Source: Heliocidaris erythrogramma
Lineage: Eukaryota; Echinodermata; Echinoidea; Camarodonta; Echinometridae
Reading direction: 5' to 3'
Assembly: GCA_025617745.1 (NCBI GenBank)
Contig: CM046868.1
Span: 18,294,615 to 18,358,614, forward strand
Length of the DNA: 64,000 nucleotides
Part shown: piece by piece, positions 12,201-24,200 of the stretch
How positions within the stretch are numbered: position 1 is the first letter of the stretch
Layout of the letters: each line of letters opens with the position of its first letter
Made by a program: the position numbers and the translations under genes
The notes under the pieces: model-generated
What the model was told of the DNA's origin: nothing
Seen by the model: the letters and a program-made list of their open reading frames with translations, nothing else
Database searches by the model: none

Positions 12201-15200
12201 TTCAGCCCAGTGCCCCTCACTACAGGGGGCCAGGGCGGAGCCTTCTCCTCGAGGTAGGAGAAGGCATCGTCGCGGTCGGGGCCGTGGTTCGGCCCGGGAT
12301 TCGCGGCGAGTGCGCCCCGAGCGTTGGAGGAGAGGGTTGGCGGCCGGCTTCAGTACTTTCTTCCCGCTTGGGAAGAAATTACCGACACCGATTATCGTGC
12401 GAGGAGGCTTCTGCATAAAACTCGCAGAGCCCCTCACACACGGAGCCTTCCGCCGCAACCCGCCTACATATCGCCCCCTTTCTAGAGCACATCTCCTCCG
12501 AGATTCAAGAGCTGCTAGAAAAGGGCGCAATCGAAAGGGTAAGAGACCTCCCCCATCTGTGTCTCTCCCTTATAATTCCCAAACGCTCGGGGAAGCTCAG
12601 AATGATCTTGAATATGAGGGTCATCAATACCTTCATTCCGAGAGAGCTTTTCCACATGGAAACTTTGGCCTCCATTCTTCCGGCGATCATATCGCCCCCC
12701 TTTCTAGAGCACATCTCCTCCGAGATTCAAGAGCTGCTAGAAAAGGGCGCAATCGAAAGGGTAAGAGACCACCCCATCTGTGTCTCTCCCTTATCTTATA
12801 ATTCCCAAACGCTCGGGGAAGCTCAGAATGATCTTGAATATGAGGGTCATCAATACCTTCATTCCAAGAGAGCTTTTTCCGCGTGGAATCTTTGGCCTCC
12901 TTTCTTCCGGCGATCAGACCGTCAGATGTGGCCATTTCGGTAGACTTGAAAGATGCTTACTTTCACATACCGATACACCCTTCTTCGAGGGACCTTCTAG
13001 GCTTCGCCTTTCAGGGCGAAACCTTCCGGTTCAAGGCCTTACCTTGCGGCCCGAAACCGGCTCCTCGAGTTTTTACTCGAGTAGTCTCTGCCCTAGCCTC
13101 AGGTATCGCGGTCTGAGACTTTTCACTTCCATGGACGACTGGCTCCTGGTGGCGAGCTCTGTGTCCGTCTTTCAGTCACACATGGACCTACTTCTCCGTA
13201 CTATGCAAGAAGACCCATTTTCCTGGGTGCGGAAATAGACATTGTGAACCAACTTGCCCGCCCCAGTCGGGAGAGAGTTCAAACTATTGTCTTACTGGCT
13301 CGATCTCTTCGTCGCTTACGTCGAGTTCGGGCAGGCCGATGGCTCCAGTCCTTGGGCCACTTATCGAGCCTTGTAGATGTCCTCAAAGACTATCGGCTTC
13401 ATATGAGGCCTTTCCGGCTTCATATGAGGCCTTTCCAGCTTCATCTGCTGAAGTTTTCCAAGCCCAGTGTAGACTCGCTCAAGGTGTGGATTCCTCTATC
13501 CGAGGAAATCAAACGCCTGCTTATCCCCTGGTCGAATGAGTCGTTCCTTCTTCAAGGGCAAGTCTCTTTTGGACCAGGTGGTCTCGGGGGACTGGTCACA
13601 CCTGTGCACCTTACCCCACATCAATATGTTGGAATTGATGGCAGTCTTCATGTCTCTCCGTTTTTTTTCGAGAACATGATTGTAGGTCACTCCGTCCGGA
13701 TTTTGACGGACAAAACTACTGTTGCTGCCTACATCAACAGACAAGGTGGGACTCGTTCCACTACCCTGAACGATCTAACCGCCAAACTTTGGAAGTGGTG
13801 TCGGTCTCACCGAGTGATTCCAATCGCCTCCTATGTTCCCGGGCGGGACAATCTGATTACAGAATTTCTGTCCCGGGGCATGTGTCTCCCCTCCGAGTAG
13901 TCTGCCCCGCGTTAGTTACTCCCGTCCTGGGACATGCCACCCGGGTTTTTATCCGTGCTATTCTAGCAAATAGGTAGATACATCGATTTATTGCTGTAAA
14001 TCAAGAAAATTATAACTAATTTTGTTATTTACTAGATAAATCTATGTATCTACCTATGTCCCTCCCTCCAGCCCCTCTCCTTGTCTGACATGTCCTAGAT
14101 TCTGTCTCTGACTGCTCGGAAGAGGAAGAGTATGGCGGTGGCGCGATTGGATTGGTGGACGGGGAGTACGCGCGCGCAGGCAGGGGCTGCGCGTTTTAGA
14201 CTTAGTTTTTCTCGAATGACGGCATAGTTTGGGAAACTAGCAAATAGGTACAGTTAACAACAAAATTATTCATACCCCTTGGAAAATTCTAGTTTTTTGC
14301 ATTTTTCCTAAAAATGAAAGGTTAACTGAATTTAATTACACATCACTTGAATACATTTAGTTATCATCTGCAAATGAATGCTGTTTCTGGTTTCACCTCA
14401 TTTGCATAACAATAGAAAAGGTGAATTATCCAAACTGGGTGATGTTCAAAATTATTCATACCCTTGGTGATCTATTGACTTTGTCAATCAGTATGAATCC
14501 AGTCCTTGTGATTAATGCTCGTAACACTTTCTTCACACTGTCACAATGCTTCTGGAGGTCTCTACTGAGATATCAGGACAATACCTGGTCTCCAAAGGCC
14601 CAATCTCCTTGAGGATGTTGTCCACACATGCCATCACCTGGTCTTCAGGGGATTTGGTGGATTTAAAGCAGATTTTGTGTTTGCAGGTGGTGTAGTTTTA
14701 GACGTCATGAGGATAGAACTATGATATTGATATTTCGTTAATATTCCTTACATTTTAATGACAATTCTGTATTTCTAAGTTGAAACAAAGCACTCTTCCT
14801 GGAGGGACTTCCCTAGAGGCCTTCACTGTTGCACTGTCAAGGGAAGGTATTTCCTGATACTTTTGTTCCATTATTATTAAGAATGTTTAGGGAGGCCATG
14901 GTAGTTGTCTAAAGGTTGGATGGTGCCAATTTTATCAGTTTATTCAGTTACACTTATTGACACATTTCTGATATGGACACCTGCAAGTGGGTACTCTAGT
15001 GAAGCTTAAAATACTGATCTTTATGTTCCAGTGCACTGTCAAAGTGGTAGCATTTTGTGCACTGCAGCTGGTAACATGGAAGGAATATGGTATAAATTTG
15101 GTTTACATTCATTTTGATATCAAGGATTGTAGCTTTCATACCAAAGATACAAAGAATATACCATATGAAGAATGATATACAGTAACAGTCAATGTGGGAT

Positions 15201-18200
15201 GTGTATGGTACTCAAAGGTTACATACTGTTATTCATGGTGACCTGACGTTAGAGTCATGCAATGACTTTAATATCACCAACATGGCCTTCCTGAGCACTC
15301 TGATTAAGAATGGGGCCAATGAATAAAGGTGAACCCTCCCACAGGCAGTGCAAAATGGAAGGGCTCTTCAGGAATGGTGCTTTGCTTCATAAGTAGATAC
15401 AGAATTTTCATTAAAATGCATGGAATAAATGACCGAAAATTTCAATATCATAGCCCTCTCATCATGAAGTCGATAACTGCATCACCTGTAGGACACGAAA
15501 TCTAATGAACTCCCTGAAGGTCAGGTGAAGGCATGTGTGGACAACATCCTCAAGGAGATTGAGCCATTTGAGAACAGGTACTGGCCTGATATCCCAGCAG
15601 AGACCCCTCCCCGGAAGCCTTGTGACGGTGTATTAAAATAAAGTGAATTACAAGCATTAATCACAAGGATCGGATTCATACTGATTGACAAAGTCAATAA
15701 ATCACCAAGGGTATGAATAATTTTGAACATCGCCCAGTTTGGATAACTCACCTTTTCTATTGTTATGCAAATGAGGTGAAACCGGAAACGGCATTCATTT
15801 GCAGATGATAACTAAATGTATTCAAGTGAAGTACAAGTAACTTCATTTAACCATTCATTTTTAGGAAAAATGCAAAAAACTAGAATTTTCCAAGGGGTAT
15901 GAATAATTTTGTTGTTAACTGTAGATACATAGATTTATCTAGTAAATAACAAAATTAGTTATAATTTTCTTGGTCTATGGTGTGGCGAGAATATTCCATG
16001 ACTCACGAGGTTGACATCCTATCAAGCTTAGCCTCCTTAAAGTAGAACACTGATGATTTTAAATATTGGCTTAATACTTATTATTGCATAGATGCCATAA
16101 ATTAAACAAGGTTATCCAAATTTAAAGCTTGGAAACATTTGAATTAATGATTATTATCAATTATAAAACGGTAAAATACAGCCCCCGATATAGCAGCTGA
16201 AAAGCTCCTTGAACGCTGCTGAGATGTGTGACGACACAAGAGGGGCGAGTCCTGTCTAAGCAGACGATGTCCCATAACATTATACACATTTTTCAGTGCC
16301 TGTTTTGTCATCTCCTCTTCACTTATTTCTCTTACTTGACTAGCGTCAGTCTTAATGTTAGTCTGTTGCCTCACTCTTAACTTCGTGTATGGTATTATTT
16401 TGATGAAAAATGCAGCGTTAAAAAAATAAAGGAATCAGTCACTTGTAAACAAAATAAGACGCCATTGTATTTTCAGCTGCTTGCACCGCGGCATGTTCGG
16501 CGTTTCAAGAGGGAACGAATACCATCCAGCTATTATTCGCAGGGCTTTTCAATTTGAAAATGGGGTTTATTTCATTGATCATTGACCCTTCTCCTGTGTA
16601 TTTACAATCAAACGGTTTTAGTTATCAGAATCAGTTCACTTTCCCTTTTAGAATGGTGTGAAATAAGGTCATGTTTAAATGTACCAAACTCTTTATAATT
16701 TGATAAATAATTGCATTGCAATTACGTTCATTCATTATAGGACGTCGTCTGCTTAAGCAGGATCGATCCCTCGTATGACGACATCAAAACATCGCTATAT
16801 TTCTGGCGAATCCTCGGATATTCCAGATGCTGAGAAGAGCTTTTATTTATGTTGTTTTTATAATCATCATATACGCAGTTGACATAAAACTTATACGATT
16901 GCCATCTGTAAGCTTCCCAATTTCTAGTGATACATTAATTGCCATATTTGTGATTTTCTTGAGTGTTCTACTTTAACATGCCCCTCCATTTCATTGTATA
17001 TGTTAGGTCAATGATGATCTGTTTGTTTAAATTATTTTTTGTCCTTATGTCATTCTTATCTCAGTAGTATTGATAGTTTGATTATACAAAATTATTTCAT
17101 TGTTTTATGTTCAATCATGGAATCAATATATATATATCATATATGCTAGTTTTGAAGTGGAAAACTTAAATTAAATCAAATCAAATATTCCATAAGTAGT
17201 ATACAACTTATGATGACCCAGACCCAAAATTTCGTCCGAAATCAATGTGATAGTCATACTGCAAAAGTTTTAAAATTAATCCAAGTTACAAGTTGAATGT
17301 TAGGCAAAGGGTTCAATGATTGAAACAGTTACATTTGAATGAAAGGAAGTTGTCGGATATTTTATCCGACAACTGTTATTAAGCTACTGAAATCCTTGCA
17401 TCTGATTGGCTGAGAGCAAATTTGTCGGATAAAATATCTGACAAGTCCTTTCATGAAACGCCCTCCAGATCTTCGGGCAGGAAGGTGCCTAAGTTTTAAC
17501 AGTTATAAATATATAGTTTATTATGATGGCAAAATCATATATTTTAGAGACAACAAAGTGACTTTTTATTTGATTGGTCGCAAGATTTAGAAGCGGCCAA
17601 GATGGTTTCAGGCAGCAAACACCCTCATATTTGGCAGCGAGGTTAACAAATACAATTTAGCTATCGTGTCTTTTGGTAAAGTGTCTAGGCCTATATTTTA
17701 ATTTTATGCTCGTTCACTTCGCTTGCTCAAAATGTAGAAAATAGGCCTGGTTGATATTCGGGCAAGAGGCGTCACCACCCCCCCCCCCCCCCACCCTCAC
17801 ATTAAAAAATGCTCCGCGGGCCCTGTCCTATCCAAGATGATTTAAACAGAATATTGTTAAGGAAAAAAAAAGTTTATAAACTCCTGACCCGAATCAGTCA
17901 ATGGTTCAACCAACAATTGGTTTGAGAGTTACACCGTTTGCCTAACCAACATTATTTCTGGGTTTTTTTTATCATAAGATTTTGTGCATACTGCCCCAAA
18001 ATCACAAATAAAAAGAAACGCACGGCAAAAAGGTACTTAAGCACGGCTGAGCTGCGCATACGCGTACCTCTGGTGCGTGCAAACTTAAAACGCAATGAAA
18101 GGGATTACATGCGGGCATGACTTTTGTTGGCTGTGCTTATGTGATGTCATCCAGGAAAGCAAATGGCAGCCTCCATGACTGTGCGACTCTTGGCGTTTCT

Positions 18201-21200
18201 ATGGGATTCAAAACCACTTTTATAGACTTCATAATCATATTGCCGACCCGTTTTATAAAACTATTAATACATGGTTGTGAGTTCGTGCGTTAGGGCGATC
18301 CAGCAGGTTTTTATAGCGGTGTCCAACACACTCGGCTTGCGCCTCGTGCGTATAGTACACCACGATAAAATCTTTGTGTTGCCAGATCGCACCAACGCAC
18401 TCCCAACCATGTATTAATAGTATATTAATACAAAAGGACCTACATATCTCAATATACAAATATTCAAATTCACATCATCTGAATATTTCAAACACATGGG
18501 ACAGACCCAAATATGAGATAAAACTTGCTATAAAAGCTGTTTTTTTTCCCTATTTATTTGTAACAGTGATGAAAAGAATCGATTTACCTACCATAATTTT
18601 ATTCATAATGTATTATTTCTGGTTATTTTGTGGTTTAAAAGAAAGTTCCAACCTCAAAATGCTGGAAATTCTTCAGCAGTGTGTGCAGCCATATTGTAAA
18701 TTCATGAATATACTTCCTGCACAGTGCCCTCTCTGTTCATTTTCATTCCTACAGTGTACATGGATGCAATGGATGTTACTTTAACTTCACGTAACATAAC
18801 ATCACATACTCAAGACAGCTAATATCAGAAAATGAAAGAAATATTTATTGATGTCCAAGCACTTACCTGAACCGCTTTCCCTTGGAAAACAGTTCATCAA
18901 TGCCTCGCTTCTCGTAGTGATGTCCACAGAGGGTGTTCTTGACAGGATTCGTCATTTCCTGCTGTGTGAATGGACACTTGGTTCCGACCTCGGTCTGTGT
19001 CATGACTAGCTCCTCCTCTCCCAGTGATTGGTCAGCTATGGAAGATGGCCCTGCCTCATCCTCGTCTTCCTCTTCTTGGCCTATTGAAATCCATATTGAA
19101 TGAAAAGCAGTGTTTTTCTATGCATTGCAGAAAATCTTGAGTTCTTATAATGACCAAAATTAAATGCCAACAGAATATAAATTTATCATCACACATTTAT
19201 GCAATGTATTTATTAATAAATAGGAATGGCCAAATAATTCTGAAGTAATTGCTGACTGGTAGAGTGAGTAATAAGCAAAATAAACAAGGCATAATAAGAA
19301 ATGTGAGGACTATGCCGATGCCATGCATGCTGTCTATCTGCAACATTTTTTTGGAACAATTACCATGTACACAAAATAATAAAAAACTTTGGAACGGAAT
19401 ACACAAGCTAAAGAAATTTTGAAAAATGGGATAAGGCGCCACTGCCATTAAGACATTTCATAGTCATATGTGAACATGTTAATGTAAAGATAACAGTAAA
19501 TATTAATTGCTACATTCCTATCTAATTTGGAGAATAAAATACCAAAGGCCAAATACAAAAGTACCAAATATATTGGAACCTTGTTATAAGAACACGGTAG
19601 TTTTTCTGGTCCAAGTTCTTCATTCTCTATTTTTTTAGTCCTAATATAACAAGATTTCAATATACATGTAACAAGGTAATTTGCTTGGTCTAAAGGAGTA
19701 AATAATGAGGTTCTCGTGTACACAGAATTTGATATTTCTTACTGAGCATGATTGATGCTGATAAGCATAATTTTTTATGATAATATGCTTCATGCAAACC
19801 TCTACGATCAGAAAAGATGATGCTCATTACAAAATTGAATACATTGTATTTAGGGAGCCTTTTCACTATTATTCAAATGTTGCAGACAAAATGGTGTATA
19901 AATAGTTCCCAAATCAGTCTCCTGAATCTTATGTGGAAATGTATTGCATGTGACACTGATCTGAGAAAATCAGTGCTGAAGGTTCATTAGCAATTAGCAT
20001 AAATTAGTGAGATGTAAGCCTGAGTCGAATCGATTGGTTAGCCGGTGTTCGATCAAAGACATCGAATCCCGATTCCGTTTTGGCAAAACCGGTGCATCGA
20101 TTTCTAGTCCGCCAGATTTTTGACTACTGTAGCCACCATGAAAAGAGCAAATAAGAAAAGAAACTCCGTAACATCCAGCATAATACTAGCAGAGAATGTG
20201 AAGGCGACTTCAAACTGTTGGCTAACTTTCGCTAATTCGCTCGCGGAGGACGTCGCGCTTTACCTGTGCTTTCTCTATGGAAAAATTGTTTTGTCGTTAC
20301 GAACTGAAGTTTACGATAATATTCTCGCACTCTCTCTGCATTGTCAATTGACAATTGTATAATTGAACATAATAAATACGGGCATGAGTACGAGTGTTCC
20401 TACTTAATTCGCAATAACTAATATCACACTCTCATCAAATTGGCAATTACCTCTGAATGATCTGAGGCTGAATGAAGTCGAGTACGTCATGAGCGACGAA
20501 AAGTTTATTTTGTATTGTTTTTTTTTGCATCGAACAAACGTGTTCCATTCAGCTCTCCAAAGACAAAGTAAGATTATTAATTCTTTGAATTTGAATCATT
20601 GTCGGGTGTGTCGACAATGAGCATCGCTTCGTGCGACACTAGAGTGATATTTTGGCTAGCCATACGGACTAGAAACTTAAAATTTTGGCTCGTCATCTGT
20701 GATTTTTACTGGCCATTGGCTAGCGGGCTATCGTTAATGTCGAGCAGCGAGAGCCCATACATATGCCCGCGATGCCAGCGGACCGGTCACCGGTGCATGG
20801 TGCATGCACTTCGTGCAACTGTGTGCAACTCTGTTTTCACCGCCTATCATTTATCGATGCACCGGTATTCGATCGAATCAAAGCCGTCGAATCCCGGATT
20901 ATGAAATATTCGATATGACTCAGGCTTAGTGAGATGTGACCTGCAACACTAATATCCAACACCTTTTCCACATAATATTTAGGAGAAAATTGGGGATGAC
21001 TAGTTACAGATAATCATTATCGATATTGGTCAAATGGGACAAGTGCTTTAGGGGCTACATTACTAAAACAATTTTTTTTATGTGCTTCAAAGACAGGACA
21101 AAAATTTCTGGATGAAAGTCTGGCACCTTCTTGGAGCTCCTGCAGTTTGTTTCTGAACTCCTGGACCTTGTAGTGACCTTGCAGGTCACTGTCTGAGTTG

Positions 21201-24200
21201 TCCTTTTTCTTGTCTTGAAATGCACTATTCAGGAGCTCCTTACAGTCTTCCACATTTACATCCGAGTCTCTAAGCTGTGCGGTAGGATGAGATGAAACAC
21301 AGAAAAGTCTTGAAGTGATATAATGAGTGCATGAATAACGTAACCATTATTAGATGCTATGTAGATGTAGTAGAAGTACCTGGTATTCATATCATTCCTC
21401 TGAGCTGTGCAATTTGCCTACTCTCGATGATAGCAGGCAATATTTCTTGATGTATTTATTGCTTCTTCCGTTGACCATGTGTACAATCAATGACCACAAC
21501 AAATATATCTCACTATTTTGTTTCATCCTACATCCAGGAACTTTGGAAAGTCACCATATTCTAAACAAATTTGCAAGAACAGCACAAATCCCATAATAGG
21601 TTTGCATGTCAAACTAATCAGACAGAAATGTCAACAACAATGGAACCCTCCAGTGATTCCTGTTCATCTTCGACATTCATGAAACTGCAGAAGAATTTGA
21701 CATTATTTTGCTGAATAATGATGCTGAAAACATGAAGTGGCAATAAAAGTACTCAGTGACAGACATCATCTCATATTTGAGTGAAAAATCTCTACCAAGA
21801 GATTTTGAAACTCTGGACAAGGTAATGCTAGCATCAATTTTAGCAGTTTTATGTGAAAGTATGCAAAAGTGATGGGGAATTCTACAAGACAAACATCAAT
21901 TGGCACATGTTTAGTTCTCTAATGCAAAGCCTACGCAGCTGCTACTGTTCAGCTTAAAAGGCTGGGGAAAGGCGTTGTGAAGCACCAGCTGCAATCAATG
22001 ACAGCACTTGACAATAGGAAGTTGTACAAACCAGACATATTTTTATCAGAATACACCCTAAGGACTATAATACAAGGTGTGGTTCGAACTGATAATTGTC
22101 TATCTGTCAAACAGGAAGAGAAAATTTGAGAGAATTGAAGAAGGGTCACTTCGAAATACAGAAAGATGCTAATGAACGGCAATGTGTCACAAGTTATTGA
22201 TGAACTTGCTAACCAACCTTGAGAAGACAATCTGTCATTGAGGAAAGATGCAATTGCGACGTATGAGACATGTGATAGAAATTGCCCAGTTGCCTCTTCA
22301 AGAGGTATGATGCCATTTGAACAAAGCATGTAATCATTTCTAAGGTGTTCATTCAGACGCACAAAGCTACAGTACCAACTTTTTGACCATTATTCAAAAA
22401 GACACCAGTTGGTAAGCACACGCTTCAGAATTTCATGATCACTCTCTCCAAAAATGCTGGCTTGGCAAAGATGTATAAAAACCACTTCCTACAAGCCACA
22501 GGCTCCATTTGCTGGCAGGGAAATATGTCACACAAAGCAGCAGGCGTCAAGGCTTGCCAATGAAGGTAGTCTTGCCTCATACACTGGATGTGCAAGTTGT
22601 GACAGAAAGCAGCAGATGCACTCATTGCACCTTCAAGGGGTCTTAAAAAGAAATGGAGCACATCAGCAAGCACCTGCGACTCTGAGTGTGGCTCCTGTGC
22701 TAGATCAAAAGGTTCACATGACTGCATTTTGTTGAATATGAAGTAGGGATGTCGAGCTTTCAGCCACAGGTTGTTCACTCAGGGAATGTTGTCACCAAAG
22801 TGCTTGGACAACAAGTTCAACATACCTTCCATTGACATGATAACGAACCTTACAGGTTCAAGAGAGTCTGTTCATGCTGAATAATAGCACCTCCACAATT
22901 AATTACTACCATTATTGCTCTTAAAGCAAACTGTAAAAATGGGAAATTCTTTGCAAGATTTCAAACTGGATTGGATTTTCAGTAGTTTGTGGAATAATAC
23001 AAGTTCTGCTGTTTTACTCTATTCAAACGTTTTGGAACAATGAACAACATGGACCCCCTTCCATTGAAAAGAGAATACAGGTAACTGAGGTAAGTAAGTG
23101 ACTTCAATTGCAATCTTTTGAAGCATAATTACATGCATAATCACAAAAAAATAAAGATTAACAAGAAAAAAAACATATCACTCAAGGTGATTTATACCCC
23201 TGCCCCATCGACATTTGAAGATCAATGTGTGTGCCAAATTTCCTGAGCATTGCTCCAAAACTAAAGAAGTGGTTTGATCTGCAATATTTTCCCGTTTTAT
23301 TGCCATATGTCATTACCATGGCAACGCAGTTTGCCACACACTGAAACAATATGTCTTGCACATCTTTACCACAAGAACAATGTGTGTGTATATTTCATGA
23401 GCATTGCTGGAAAAAGTGAGGAAGTTGTTTGATCTGCAATATATTCCCAATTTATTGCCATATGTCGTTATCATGGCAACACAGTTTCCGAAACATTCCA
23501 AAAATATGTCTTGCACATCTTCATCCCAAGACAAATGTGTGTGCCAAATTTCAGGAGCATTGCTCAAAAAATGAGGAAGTAGTTTTATCAGCAAGATTTC
23601 AACCTGATTTATTGCCATAATATGCCGTTACCATGGCAACGCAGATTCTGACACATTCAAAAAATATGTCTTGCACATCTTCATCCCAAGACCAATGTGT
23701 GTGGCGATTTCACAAGCATTGCTCGAAAAGTGTGGAAGTAGTTTGATGCGCAATATTTGCAACAGACCAACCGCCCGACCAACTGCCCGCTGATTCCTAT
23801 ATACAGTTAACAACAAAATTATTCATACCCCTTGGAAAATTCTAGTTTTTTTCATTTTTCGTAAAAATGAATGGTTAACTGAATTTAATTGCACATCACT
23901 TGAATACATTTAGTTATCATCTGCAAATGAATGCTGTTTCTGGTTTCACCTCATTTGCATAACAATAGAAAAGGTAAATTATCCAAACTGGGTGATGTAT
24001 AAAATTATTCATACCCTTGGTGATCTATTGACTTTGTCAATCAGTATGAATCCAGTCCTTGTGATTAATTAATGCTCGTAACACTTTCTTCACACTGTCA
24101 CAATGCTTCTGGAGGTCTCTACTGAGATATCAGGCCAATACCCGGTCTCCAATGGCCCAATCTCCTTGAGGATGTTGTCCACACATGCCATCACCTGGTC

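Larger units (their letters stand above)
9392..13256 (+). repeat. 1.93-kb internal tandem duplication in the DIRS element
   Basis: Copy 1 (about 9392-11321) and copy 2 (about 11322-13252) are nearly identical, with a few point changes and a 3-base gap near 10785. The junctions share the four bases CTTG. The unit spans the end of gag through the start of the RNase H region. Confidence 0.9.
8424..15972 (+). mobile_element. DIRS-like retroelement, non-autonomous, interrupted by Tc1-like element
   Basis: The left terminal repeat (8424 to about 8585) is the reverse complement of the right one (about 14118-14250 plus 15924-15972). An internal complementary region at 13963-14058 joins the complement of the left outer end to the complement of the right outer end, the hallmark that lets DIRS elements circularise. 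Coding order seen: gag-like frame, reverse transcriptase, RNase H. The methyltransferase-like and tyrosine-recombinase modules expected before the right end are absent; only about 60 bp lie between RNase H and the internal complementary region. Stops, an internal 1.93-kb tandem duplication and a Tc1-like insertion (14251-15921) add to the damage. It lies in NSMCE2 intron 4 in antisense orientation. Confidence 0.85.

Noticed and set aside
18374..18784. 136-codon open frame considered as an exon
   Set aside because: No matching splice phase with NSMCE2, no recognisable domain, and it begins inside a MITE.
20120..20362. 80-codon frame inside the hAT-like element as a transposase piece
   Set aside because: No BED zinc-finger or hAT dimerisation motif can be seen.
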